A stretch of DNA of 64,000 nucleotides from Flavobacterium sp. SLB02. GTDB lineage: Bacteria > Bacteroidota > Bacteroidia > Flavobacteriales > Flavobacteriaceae. The notes under the pieces are model-generated. The model was not told where the DNA came from. It made no database searches and was given only the letters and a program-made list of their open reading frames with translations. Location of the stretch: positions 1,387,049 through 1,451,048 of the forward strand of contig NZ_CP045928.1 in assembly GCF_009664855.1 (NCBI RefSeq), given 5' to 3'. A program made the translations under genes and the position numbers. Shown here piece by piece: positions 36,722 through 45,760 of the stretch. The stretch's first letter is position 1. Every line of letters starts with the position of its first letter.

Positions 36722-38413
36722 ATGAAAAAATTACTATATATAACAGGGTTTTTAGTGCTTGGAATGTTGGGTTCCTGCTCAGATTTTCTGGAAAATGATC
36801 CTCGTGGTGTACTTTCAGAAGAAGATATTGTGACACCGGAATCGGTAGAAGGATTTATGAATGCAGCTTATGCACAATTGGGGAATGACCATTATGATTC
36901 GCCATATAGTTTATGGCCTTTTGGAAACGTTCGCTCTGATGATGCTTACAAAGGCGGAAGCGGAACAAACGACATTCAGGATTTTCACTTCTTTGAAGTG
37001 TCCAATAATATCAGACCTGATTTTGCCGAATTAGACAATTTCTGGTACATCAGTTATGTTGGGGTTTCCAGAGCCAATAAAGCCTTGAAGGCATTAGAGC
37101 AAATTTCTGAAGCAGATTATCCGCTCAAGAAAACACGTATGGCCGAAATGCGTTTCTTAAGAGGACATTTTTATTTTATGTTGAAAATTATGTTCAGAAG
37201 TGTTCCTTATATCACAGAAGATATTCCGGTTGAAAATTATAAAACCATCTCAAACAAAGTACTTTCAAACGAAGAACTTTGGAACAAAATTGCCGAAGAT
37301 TTTCAGGCTGCAGCAAATGCCCTGCCGGAAACTCAGCCGCAAGTGGGTCGTGCAACTCAAAAAGCAGCTTATGCTTATTTAGCCAAAACCCGTTTGTATC
37401 AGGCCTATACACAAGACGAAACGTATAAAGTTACTGGAATCAATCAACAACATTTGCAGGAAGTAATTGCAGCGACAGATAAAGTAATTGGGAAAGCAAG
37501 TTTAGAGCCTGATTTTGCCAATAACTTTTTGCCGGGAACTTTTGAAAATGGGACAGAATCTATTTTCTCTATTCAGTTCTCAGATAATGACGGAACTTTA
37601 TACGGACGATTAAATTTTTCAGATGTACTCTCTACGCCTCAGGGTTTAGGATGCTGCGATTTTCATAAACCAAGTCAGAATTTAGTAAATGCATTTAAAA
37701 CAGGTGCTAATGGTTTGCCGGAATTTGATACTTATAACGATCAGGATTTTGATTATAAAAACAGAGATGCCAATACGGTTGATCCAAGATTGTATCATAC
37801 TGTTGCCATGCCGGGTTTACCATATAAATACGATCCTGAATTTTTGTACGTAGAAGCTTGGGTGAGATCTCCGGGAACATATGGTTATTTTGCTTCATTA
37901 AAAGAAAACGTAGCGCCAAGCTGTAGTTGCGTTGTAAATATTGATCCGTTTTACGGAAACTCAAAAAACAGAATCCAGATTCGTTATGCCGATGTGATTT
38001 TGATGCGTGCCGAAGCCCTGATTGAACTGGGAAGACAATCAGAAGCTTTGCCATTAATCAATCAAATCAGAGAGCGTGCGGGGCAAAGTACAGGAAGACT
38101 TCCGTATGCAAAAAACTTTAAAATCAATACTTATGTAGACGGAAGCAATTGCAACTGGACGCAGGATTTTGCCCGTAAAGCATTACGCTTTGAGCGCCGT
38201 TTAGAGCTGGCGATGGAAGGAAATCGCTTCTTTGATTTGGTTCGTTGGGGCGTTACAGATGAAGTAATGAATGCATTTTACAGCGAAGAAAAAACAAAAC
38301 GTACCTATTATCAGGATGCCTTTTTTGATGCTCATAAAGAAGAGTATTGCCCAATTCCGTTAAAGCAAATTAATTTTAGTCAGGGATTGTACAAACAAAA
38401 TTTAGGTTATTAA
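36722..38413 (+). CDS. SusD-family surface glycan-binding lipoprotein (fructan)
   Basis: The 563-residue lipoprotein has a lipobox with the acylated cysteine at residue 19 (LGSCSDFLEND), and the acidic residues just after it resemble a surface-export signal. The body matches SusD/RagB: MRFLRGHFYFMLKIMF near 140, and the C-terminal FERRLELAMEGNRFFDLVRW near 480. It forms the lid of the SusC transporter and binds fructo-oligosaccharide. It lies between susC and a second surface lipoprotein. Confidence 0.95.
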   Translation: MKKLLYITGFLVLGMLGSCSDFLENDPRGVLSEEDIVTPESVEGFMNAAYAQLGNDHYDSPYSLWPFGNVRSDDAYKGGSGTNDIQDFHFFEVSNNIRPDFAELDNFWYISYVGVSRANKALKALEQISEADYPLKKTRMAEMRFLRGHFYFMLKIMFRSVPYITEDIPVENYKTISNKVLSNEELWNKIAEDFQAAANALPETQPQVGRATQKAAYAYLAKTRLYQAYTQDETYKVTGINQQHLQEVIAATDKVIGKASLEPDFANNFLPGTFENGTESIFSIQFSDNDGTLYGRLNFSDVLSTPQGLGCCDFHKPSQNLVNAFKTGANGLPEFDTYNDQDFDYKNRDANTVDPRLYHTVAMPGLPYKYDPEFLYVEAWVRSPGTYGYFASLKENVAPSCSCVVNIDPFYGNSKNRIQIRYADVILMRAEALIELGRQSEALPLINQIRERAGQSTGRLPYAKNFKINTYVDGSNCNWTQDFARKALRFERRLELAMEGNRFFDLVRWGVTDEVMNAFYSEEKTKRTYYQDAFFDAHKEEYCPIPLKQINFSQGLYKQNLGY

Positions 38414-38432
38414 TCTATTTTAAGAAATCAAT

Positions 38433-39830
38433 ATGAGAAAACTCATCAATACATACTGGGTCAAAGTGACTGCAGTATTGGCTATCGTTTTTGTATTTAC
38501 AGCCTGCGAAAATAGTTTTGAGAGCGGAGGTTTTGATGTCAATTCGCCATCGAATGTTACTTCTTTTAAAATAAACGGAGTTGCAGGAACCATCGACCAG
38601 AAAACCGGTGCAATTACTATAACAATGCCTTACGGATCAGACATAACGGGGGTAAAACCTGAAGTTGTTTTGACAGAAGGAGCAAGGTCAAATCTGGATC
38701 TGACTGCACCAATAAACTTTGCAAATCCTGTAAAGTTCAGAGTGGTAAACGGTAATTTATATAAAGATTATACTGTGACAACGGTAGTTTCAAGTCCAAT
38801 TAAGAGTTTTACTATTAATGGAGTTGCAGCAGCGATAAACGATGTAAGTAAAACCATTACAATGACCTTACCTGAAAATACAAATCTGAAAGCACTTCAG
38901 CCTGTAATTGAATTAACAGGGGGCGTTTCGATTTCGCCGGCCTCAGGAACTACGATTGATTTTACGAGTTCGGTAACCTTTGTAGTAACCTCAAAGGGTA
39001 AAAGCGTTAACTATACCGCCAATGTAGGACTTCCGGTAACAGGTTTGGTAGTAGCCTTTTTAGGAACGGCAGCAACAAGATCAGCAATCACGAATATGGA
39101 TGAAGTTACAGCATCAAACTGGTTGTTTGATAATTTCCCGGGCGCCAGATATATTTCATTCGAAAGTGTTTTAAACGGAGCTGATTTAAGTGATATTAAT
39201 GTGATCTGGTGGCATTTTGATACGGCTGCAAATTTACCTGCTCTAGCGTATAATCCTGCGGTAACAACAGCGCTCAAAAATTTCAGAACTAGTGGAGGGA
39301 ATTTACTTTTAACCTCTTTTGCATCACAATATGTGGACGCTTTAGGAATTGTTCCCTCAGGAAAAGGGCCTAATAATGTTTTTGGAGATTTTCCTCCAAA
39401 CGGATTCGTTGATGCAAATTCATGGGGAATGTCTTTTGTAGGTCATGAGAACCATCCAATATTTCAGGGATTGACCACTTTTGAAGCCGGAAAAGCCAAT
39501 TTGCTGCAAGGCGGAACTTTCAGGTTAAATCATACCGCATGGTGGTTTTTACCCGAATGGGGAGGTTACACAAACGGAGAAGGCTGGAGAAACCAAACCG
39601 GAGGAATCAACCTGGCCAGTGAAGCCTGGGATAATGCCCTTGACGGAAGAGTGACCATTGCAGAGTTTCCTAATACAGCAACAAATAAAAATGTAATTGT
39701 GATCTCGATGGGAGCTTACGATTGGTACAATGAAGCTAATAGTTCCGGAGTACCAAGTCAGTCTAATGAGTTTATTGGCAATATTAAGCTTTTGACACAA
39801 AACAGCATCAATTATCTGGCTGAAAAATAA
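38433..39830 (+). CDS. Surface lipoprotein at SusE position (DUF4960-like), candidate fructan-binding protein
   Basis: The 465-residue lipoprotein has its cysteine at residue 25 (FTACENSFESGG). Two tandem beta-sandwich-like repeats follow (about 35-110 and 115-195), each starting SFKINGVAG / SFTINGVAA and containing ITITMPYGSDI / ITMTLPENTNL. The C-terminal part (about 200-465) is a flavodoxin-like or DUF4960-like domain beginning GLVVAFLGTAATRSAI with NVIWWHFDTAANLPAL. I recall DUF4960 in fructan loci, but this is from memory. The position after susD suggests a cell-surface glycan-binding protein. Confidence 0.75.
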   Translation: MRKLINTYWVKVTAVLAIVFVFTACENSFESGGFDVNSPSNVTSFKINGVAGTIDQKTGAITITMPYGSDITGVKPEVVLTEGARSNLDLTAPINFANPVKFRVVNGNLYKDYTVTTVVSSPIKSFTINGVAAAINDVSKTITMTLPENTNLKALQPVIELTGGVSISPASGTTIDFTSSVTFVVTSKGKSVNYTANVGLPVTGLVVAFLGTAATRSAITNMDEVTASNWLFDNFPGARYISFESVLNGADLSDINVIWWHFDTAANLPALAYNPAVTTALKNFRTSGGNLLLTSFASQYVDALGIVPSGKGPNNVFGDFPPNGFVDANSWGMSFVGHENHPIFQGLTTFEAGKANLLQGGTFRLNHTAWWFLPEWGGYTNGEGWRNQTGGINLASEAWDNALDGRVTIAEFPNTATNKNVIVISMGAYDWYNEANSSGVPSQSNEFIGNIKLLTQNSINYLAEK

Positions 39831-39851
39831 TCTATTTTCAATTCAAAAAAA

Positions 39852-41405
39852 ATGAAATACAGAAACATCATAACCATAGTTTGTATCTTCTTTTCCCTTG
39901 CCTCATGCAGTCAGGACGATAATTATACCGGAGGTTCGATTTCAGGAGGTAATACCGAGATAGCAAGTATCTTTCCTGTTCCGCCCTCACAGTGGATGGG
40001 AGCCAGTGATCCCTACTATAGCGCGGGTTATACAGGAGATATCATGCCATTTTTCGAGAATGGAAAATTTCATATTTACTTTCTTCACGACGCTCAGAAT
40101 AAACCCGCCGGAAAAGGATTTCATGATATTCATGAATACTTAAGTACGGATTTAGCCCATTTTACTTACGAAGGGCAAATGATTCCATTTGGCAAAACTA
40201 CTGATCCTGATTTTGCCGTTGGCACAGGATCAGTTGTAAAAGTGGGTAATATTTATTACTTTTATTATACAGGTCACAATGAAACGCCTGCTTTTGTGCA
40301 GTCAAATGCCAGAGAAAGTGTTTTGTGCGCGACAAGTTCTGATTTAAAAAACTGGACAAAAGTGCCTTCATTTAAGATCACAGCACCAGAGGGATATTAT
40401 AATTATGATTTTAGAGATCCGCATGTGTTTTACAACGATGAGCTTAAAAAGTATTCGATGTTGGTAAGTACACAAACAGAACCGGGAAGAAAAGCAGTGC
40501 TGCTGCATTTTACAAGTGCTGATCCGGTTTCTGGAAAGTGGGACGTTCAAACGCCAATTTACACCACAACTCCTCAGGAAAATTATCTGATGATGGAATG
40601 TGCCGATATCTTCAAAATGGGAAGTTACTGGTATTTGGTTTTTTCTGAAAATTGGAGCGGAAATAAAGGAACACATTACAAAATGTCAAGTTCGATCAAT
40701 GGCCCGTGGACAACGCCGGAAATTGACAGAATCGATGGAGAATATTTTTATGCCGGAAAAACAGCTTCTGACGGAAACAAAAGATATGTTTTTGGATGGA
40801 ATGCCAGAAAAACACCGGAAAATGATTTAGGAAATAAAGATTGGGCCGGAAATATGGTAATTCATGAGCTAACGCAAAATACAGATGGAACCTTAGCAAT
40901 CCAGTCACCGCAAAAGGTAAAAGATTTATTTTCTAAAAAAGTAACGCCCGAAGTAGAGACAACTTTAGGAGATGTAACAGCAACATCAGGAACTTATACC
41001 TTGTCAGGGGCAACAAATAAAGCCTTAGTAACGTTTAAAACTATAGGTAAAAAAGCAAAAATAAAAGCAGAGCTTACTTTATCTGGTTCAAATGGTACTT
41101 CGGGATTTGTTTTTCATACCAATGAAACCGGAAGTTATTATAAAATTGTACTGGATATCACCAAAGGTAAAATAATAGGATATAATTCAGCATCGCAGGA
41201 AGCAACCGCAATACCGTTTAAGCTGCAAACTAGTACAAAATACGATGTTGAGATAATTGTTGAAGGAAGTGTAGTGGTATTTTACATCAACGGAAAGGTG
41301 GCTTTAACGAATAGAATTTACGGAAGAGACAAAAATAAATGGGGATTAATTGCTGAAGGACAAAATAGTAGTATTTCTAACCTTCAGATTACGCAACCGG
41401 AATAA
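39852..41405 (+). CDS. Divergent GH32-like surface lipoprotein with a C-terminal beta-sandwich
   Basis: The 517-residue lipoprotein has its acylated cysteine at residue 19 (SLASCSQDD). The five-bladed propeller of clan GH-J is recognisable, but the usual WMNDPNG is replaced by YTGDIMPFFENGKFHIYF with a probable nucleophile aspartate near residue 63. The RDP motif is kept (NYDFRDPHVFY, about 189) and the glutamate-cysteine motif too (YLMMECADIF, about 249), so all three catalytic carboxylates seem present. Residues about 370-517 form a LamG-like beta-sandwich. A surface endo-levanase role, like that of the lipoprotein endo-enzyme of the Bacteroides levan locus, is likely but unproven. Confidence 0.8.
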   Translation: MKYRNIITIVCIFFSLASCSQDDNYTGGSISGGNTEIASIFPVPPSQWMGASDPYYSAGYTGDIMPFFENGKFHIYFLHDAQNKPAGKGFHDIHEYLSTDLAHFTYEGQMIPFGKTTDPDFAVGTGSVVKVGNIYYFYYTGHNETPAFVQSNARESVLCATSSDLKNWTKVPSFKITAPEGYYNYDFRDPHVFYNDELKKYSMLVSTQTEPGRKAVLLHFTSADPVSGKWDVQTPIYTTTPQENYLMMECADIFKMGSYWYLVFSENWSGNKGTHYKMSSSINGPWTTPEIDRIDGEYFYAGKTASDGNKRYVFGWNARKTPENDLGNKDWAGNMVIHELTQNTDGTLAIQSPQKVKDLFSKKVTPEVETTLGDVTATSGTYTLSGATNKALVTFKTIGKKAKIKAELTLSGSNGTSGFVFHTNETGSYYKIVLDITKGKIIGYNSASQEATAIPFKLQTSTKYDVEIIVEGSVVVFYINGKVALTNRIYGRDKNKWGLIAEGQNSSISNLQITQPE

Positions 41406-41428
41406 CATTAATATAAAATAGTTTTAGA

Positions 41429-42331
41429 ATGAATAACGGAAAAAACCTTAAAGCTGTAGCCTACGGAGAAGTACTTTGGGATGTTTTTGATAACGAAAAA
41501 AAGATTGGCGGAGCGCCACTTAATGTCGCTTTACGCATGAAAACATTAGGTTGCGATGTAGCCATGATTAGCTGCGTAGGAAAAGATACTGACGGAGAAG
41601 CGATTATCAATCAGGTCAAAAGTCTGGGACTTGAAACAGATGCAATCATGCAGTCAGAAAGTTTTCCAACCGGATTGGTGAATGTAACATTAAACGAGCG
41701 TGGTTCTGCAACATATGAAATCGCCTATCCATCAGCCTGGGATAAAATTGTACTCAATGATTTGGCCAGGAAAATAGTTGCCGATGCTGATGTGTTAATT
41801 TACGGCAGTTTGGTTTGCAGAGACGAAGTTTCAAGAAAATCTCTGGAAGAATTGTTACAGACAAAAGTATATAAGGTTTTTGATGTGAATTTAAGAAAGC
41901 CACATTATTCGTACGAGATTTTGGAGCAATTAATGCATTCGGCTAATTTTATAAAGTTTAATGACGAAGAATTATTAGAAATTGCCAAAGCTATGCATTC
42001 GCCTTTTACCGGCTTAGAAGAGAATATGCATTTTATGGCAGAAAAAACCAATGTTACGGCAATGTGTGTAACCAAAGGAAAACATGGCGCATTGTTAATG
42101 TGGGAAGGTACACTTTATGATAATAGCGGATACCCTGTTGAGGTTTCAGATACAGTAGGAGCAGGAGACTCATTTTTGGCAGCACTAACCACTTCGTTGC
42201 TTACCGGAAAAGAACCTCAGGCTGCTATAGATTTTGCCTGTGCAGTTGGAGCTTTGGTTGCTAAAGCGCCAGGTGCCAATCCCGAAATTTCACCTTCTAA
42301 AATTGAAAATTTAATGACTAAAGTTTCATAA
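41429..42331 (+). CDS. Fructokinase, PfkB family
   Basis: The 300-residue cytoplasmic protein is a PfkB/ribokinase-family kinase: the N-terminal KKIGGAPLNVALRMKTLGCD segment binds sugar, and DTVGAGDSFLAALTTSLLTG near residue 243 holds the catalytic aspartate and anion hole. It phosphorylates fructose brought in by the transporter at the start of the operon. It is the last gene of the fructan operon and is followed by a terminator. Confidence 0.92.
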   Translation: MNNGKNLKAVAYGEVLWDVFDNEKKIGGAPLNVALRMKTLGCDVAMISCVGKDTDGEAIINQVKSLGLETDAIMQSESFPTGLVNVTLNERGSATYEIAYPSAWDKIVLNDLARKIVADADVLIYGSLVCRDEVSRKSLEELLQTKVYKVFDVNLRKPHYSYEILEQLMHSANFIKFNDEELLEIAKAMHSPFTGLEENMHFMAEKTNVTAMCVTKGKHGALLMWEGTLYDNSGYPVEVSDTVGAGDSFLAALTTSLLTGKEPQAAIDFACAVGALVAKAPGANPEISPSKIENLMTKVS

Positions 42332-42371
42332 TATTTAGTCTTTATAATTGTTTTTTGAAGAACATTAAAGT

Positions 42372-42404
42372 AAAAACCACTCCGATAAGGAGTGGTTTTT
42401 TTGC
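42372..42404. terminator. Terminator between the fructan operon and hxlR
   Basis: A 12-base perfect stem (aaaaaccactcc and ggagtggttttt) with a five-base loop and T- and A-runs on the two sides serves both convergent transcripts. Confidence 0.9.
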
Positions 42405-42415
42405 TTAAAAAAGCT

Positions 42416-42814
42416 TTATACTATTTCTGTTAAGTTTTCTGTTTGCAGAGCAATTTTAGATAACATTCCTGCTTTATGCTCTGATCCCCAATGGCTTAGC
42501 TGTGCCCAGATTGGAACTAATTTTTGGCTAATTTCAGTAAGTTCATATTCTACTCTTGGCGGAACTTCGGCATAAACTGTACGTTTTACCATTCCGTCAC
42601 GTTCCAGTTCGCGCAACTGCAAAGTGAGCATACGTTCGGTAATGTTGCATATTTGGTTTCTCAATTCACCAAATCTCAGTTTTCCCTTTTCAAGCTTGCA
42701 AAGTATCAAGAGTTTCCAGCGCCCGCCTACAAGGCATACAGCGTAGGTAAGATCACAAGTTGTGATATAATTTCTGTTTTCTGTATTTGTAGAACTTTCT
42801 TTTCTTTTGGCCAT
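42416..42814 (-). CDS. HxlR-family transcriptional regulator
   Basis: The 132-residue protein is a single winged-helix HxlR regulator: TYAVCLVGGRWKLLILCKLE, then ITERMLTLQLRELERDGMVK and VEYELTEISQKLVPIWAQLS. A cysteine near the N-terminal helix (TTCDLTYAVC) could sense redox or electrophile stress, as in some relatives. It is transcribed away from a serine hydrolase-MFS pair with a 94-base shared promoter region, so it probably controls that pair. Confidence 0.92.
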   Translation of the reverse strand: MAKRKESSTNTENRNYITTCDLTYAVCLVGGRWKLLILCKLEKGKLRFGELRNQICNITERMLTLQLRELERDGMVKRTVYAEVPPRVEYELTEISQKLVPIWAQLSHWGSEHKAGMLSKIALQTENLTEIV

Positions 42815-42878
42815 TACTTACTTTTTTGTTAGTACCCTACAATGGGAGGTTTACCATACAAAATTAATGTACTGAATG

Positions 42879-42886
42879 TAATTTTG
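42879..42886 (+). promoter_or_regulatory. Putative -7 element for the serine hydrolase gene
   Basis: The octamer taattttg fits TAnnTTTG and lies 22 bases before the start codon. The bases between it and hxlR include near-dyads around gtaccc and ggtttacc that could hold the HxlR site. Confidence 0.45.
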
Positions 42887-42908
42887 CAACCCTAAAATAA
42901 TTACAAAC

Positions 42909-44186
42909 ATGTTTACATACACTTTTACGCTTATTATGGCATTAGCAATTACAGGAATTCCCATTCAGGGACAAACCACCAAAACCGAAAAATATGAACG
43001 AATTGATAAAATTGCAGAGCAACTTGTAGATCAAAATAAAATAGCAGGAGCCTCTATTTTACTTCTTAAAAACAATAAAGTTATTTACAATAAAGCATTT
43101 GGTTTTGCAGACATAGAAACTACAAAACAAATGCAGACCAACAGTATTTTTAGAATTGCATCACAAACTAAAGCCATTACTTCTGTTGCTGCAATGATGC
43201 TTTTTGAAGAAGGAAAATTTCTTTTAGATGAACCTGTTTCTAAATATATACCAACTTTTAAAAATCCAAAAGTATTGGTTTCCTTCAATTCAAAAGACAG
43301 CAGTTATACTACAAAGCCAGCTTCTCGTGAAATTACGATCCGGGATTTATTTCGCCACACTTCGGGAATTACTTATCCTGTATTTTCGATCGACGAACGT
43401 TTTAATGCCATTTATGCCAAAGCCGGAATTGCAACCGGAATAGGAAGTAAAGGAATTTTAAAACAAGAGATTATAAAATTATCTCATATGCCATTGCTGC
43501 ACAATCCCGGAGAGGCATTTACGTATGGTTTAAATACAGATGTTCTTGGATATTTAATCGAAATATGGAGTGGTAAAAAGCTGGATGTTTTCCTGAAAGA
43601 AAGAATTTTTGAACCTTTAGATATGAACGATACTTATTTCTCTTTACCAAAAGAAAAGGAGAATCGTTTAGTATCCGTTTTTCAAAATACAAATACAAAA
43701 TTAGAAAAAGTAAAGACTCCAATTTATGAAGGAAATGAAATAAATTATCCTGCATTCAAAGGAGTTTACGCATCAGGAGGAGCAGGGTTAAGTTCGACAA
43801 CTGCTGATTACAGTAAGTTTCTTCAGTTGCTTTTAAACAAAGGAGTGTACAATAATACACGATTGATTGGGCAAAAAACGATAGCGCTTATGATGGAGAA
43901 TCAATTGAATGACAAGGTAAAAATAAATGGAATGGACGAGGACTTTCAGTTTGGATTAGGATTTGGACTAGTGACTGAAAAGAACAAATACCTCTATTTG
44001 TCAAGTGTGGGTACATTTTATTGGGGAGGCGCATTCAATACACATTATTGGGCAGATCCTAAAGAAGGACTTATTGGACTGATTTTTACCCAGGAATATA
44101 TGCCTGAGTCTTATTGGGATTTAGGATTGTTGATTAAAAATGCCATTTATTCATCACTTAATTCTAAAAGTAATGAAGCTAAATAA
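42909..44186 (+). CDS. Serine hydrolase of the class C beta-lactamase family
   Basis: The 425-residue exported protein (signal ends near IQGQ) has the S-x-x-K nucleophile motif in FRIASQTKAITSVAAMMLFE near residue 85, the Y-x-N motif in FTYGLNTDVLGYLIEIW near 206, and a C-terminal GTFYWGGAFNTHYW that replaces the KTG box. These are features of the esterase/D-aminopeptidase side of the class C beta-lactamase fold rather than of true resistance enzymes. Its end overlaps the exporter gene by 14 bases and both are divergent from hxlR. Confidence 0.9.
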   Translation: MFTYTFTLIMALAITGIPIQGQTTKTEKYERIDKIAEQLVDQNKIAGASILLLKNNKVIYNKAFGFADIETTKQMQTNSIFRIASQTKAITSVAAMMLFEEGKFLLDEPVSKYIPTFKNPKVLVSFNSKDSSYTTKPASREITIRDLFRHTSGITYPVFSIDERFNAIYAKAGIATGIGSKGILKQEIIKLSHMPLLHNPGEAFTYGLNTDVLGYLIEIWSGKKLDVFLKERIFEPLDMNDTYFSLPKEKENRLVSVFQNTNTKLEKVKTPIYEGNEINYPAFKGVYASGGAGLSSTTADYSKFLQLLLNKGVYNNTRLIGQKTIALMMENQLNDKVKINGMDEDFQFGLGFGLVTEKNKYLYLSSVGTFYWGGAFNTHYWADPKEGLIGLIFTQEYMPESYWDLGLLIKNAIYSSLNSKSNEAK

Positions 44187-45357
44187 AAAAATCGCATACG
44201 TTGGCTGTTTGGGAATGATTGGGATTATAACGACAGAATTTGGGATAATTGGAATCTTGCCACAAATTGCCGTTTATTATGGAATTACGATTGATAAAGC
44301 AGCTTACTTATTAAGTGCTTTTGCGTTGGTTATTGCACTTACAGGCCCGTTTATGACCTTACTGCTTTCCGGTTTTGACAGAAAAAAAATTATGCTTGTG
44401 ACTATTTTTATCTTTTTCTTTTCTACAATTGTTTCTGCATTCTCTCCACCTTTTTGGCTTTTGATGATCGTTCGAATGTTGCCTGCATTTCTGCAACCGG
44501 TTTATATTGCTACAGCAATTGCAGCTGCCGTAGCATCCGGAAAAAAAAGTCAGGAGAATCAATTAATGGGAATCGTTCTTGGCGGAATTGCATTGGCAAT
44601 GGTTACAACCGTGCCATTTGCAACCTATCTGGCTAGTATTTTTAGCTGGCAGGTTTCGTTTTATATTCAGACAATTGTTAGTGCTTTAGCATTAGTGGCT
44701 ATTTTTAAAACAATGCCATCCGGGGACATACCGGAGAAAAAATCATATGGAAGTCAGATCAGAATTTTAAAAGACAGTCCCTTTATATTAAGTACTGCAA
44801 TGAATTTTTTTATGATCGCATCCTGGTTTTCTACCTACAGTTATTTTGCCGATTATTTAGTAAAAACAAGAAAATTAGATATGGCAACTATAAGTTATAT
44901 GTTACTTCTATTTGGTGTTGTCGGCGTTTTTTCTAATTGGCTTGCCGGAAAAATGCTCACTAAAAGCATCACAAATACAATTGCTTTTTTTCTTTCCGGA
45001 ACCATCATTATTCCTGTAATATTGGTCTATTCAGGAGATAGCATTTGGACAACTGTAATTGTCATTATCATTTGGGGATTTTTTTATGCGCCCTGTTTTT
45101 TAAATGCTTCGGCCTATATGATTTCAGCAGCACCAAAATCTTTAGAGTTTGCCAATAGTCTGGCTACTTCTTTTGGTAATCTGGGCGTATTTCTGGGTAC
45201 AGCCGTCGGAGGCTGGATTATTTCTCATAGCGCGATTAATAATATTCCTTGGGCCGGAATGGCCTTTGGAATTTTAGCTTTATTGATGGTAGTATGGAGA
45301 AGCATTTTAGAAAAGAAGAATAAAACAGTAGTACCCATTGTGGTGAGCAATAAATAA
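44173..45357 (+). CDS. MFS transporter (AraJ-like)
   Basis: The ATG at 44173 (MKLNKKIAYVGCLGMIGIIT) is used because the longer frame from 44140 lies within the hydrolase gene and adds a stretch without transporter features. The 395-residue protein has twelve hydrophobic segments and the loop LLSGFDRKKIMLVTIFIFFF after helix 2, typical of the AraJ/drug-efflux side of the MFS. It overlaps the hydrolase gene by 14 bases, which implies coupled translation. Small-molecule export under HxlR control is inferred. Confidence 0.88.
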   Translation: MKLNKKIAYVGCLGMIGIITTEFGIIGILPQIAVYYGITIDKAAYLLSAFALVIALTGPFMTLLLSGFDRKKIMLVTIFIFFFSTIVSAFSPPFWLLMIVRMLPAFLQPVYIATAIAAAVASGKKSQENQLMGIVLGGIALAMVTTVPFATYLASIFSWQVSFYIQTIVSALALVAIFKTMPSGDIPEKKSYGSQIRILKDSPFILSTAMNFFMIASWFSTYSYFADYLVKTRKLDMATISYMLLLFGVVGVFSNWLAGKMLTKSITNTIAFFLSGTIIIPVILVYSGDSIWTTVIVIIIWGFFYAPCFLNASAYMISAAPKSLEFANSLATSFGNLGVFLGTAVGGWIISHSAINNIPWAGMAFGILALLMVVWRSILEKKNKTVVPIVVSNK

Positions 45358-45377
45358 AATCCTTTCAGATAAATTTG

Positions 45378-45422
45378 AAAATACCCTCAAAAAGTTAACT
45401 ACTTCTCGAGGGTATTTTTTAT
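45378..45422 (+). terminator. Terminator after the MFS gene
   Basis: The arms aaaataccctc and gagggtatttt with a 19-base loop are followed by a T-run. The following 45423-45760 is an AT-rich leader for the reductase gene with no gene or B12-riboswitch box visible. Confidence 0.85.
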
Positions 45423-45760
45423 TATTTAATTGTGGTTAATTTTTAAAACAAAGTTGTGCTTTGCTAAAACCCTTGGTTAAAAATCAATCATTCAAAATAA
45501 GTAAGAGAAATTATCGATTTATGTTTTTATTTAACGTATTAGTGCGATTATTATCATTCAATGATTTTTGTCATATTTTTTGTTAATTGTGAGTTATAAA
45601 TACATTTATTTGTTAACTTTTTGATGTTTATAAATTTTTAATATATTTATTGTCAATTAATTAGATGTTATTTTTTGTAAACTTTTTTAATCTAATTTTT
45701 TTTAGAGTTTATTTGGTTCTAAATTTACCACTCGTAAAAAACGTCAAAAATATCATAATC

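Noticed and set aside
42524..42832. 102-codon plus-strand frame opposite hxlR
   Set aside because: It is the antisense of a clear HxlR regulator and has no homology-like features.
42909..44186. Beta-lactamase resistance gene
   Set aside because: The S-x-x-K and Y-x-N motifs fit, but the KTG box is replaced and the context (HxlR, MFS) fits an esterase or peptidase better.
45423..45760. Cobalamin riboswitch ahead of the class II reductase
   Set aside because: No GCCACTG-type B12 box or GC-rich paired region is visible in this AT-rich leader.
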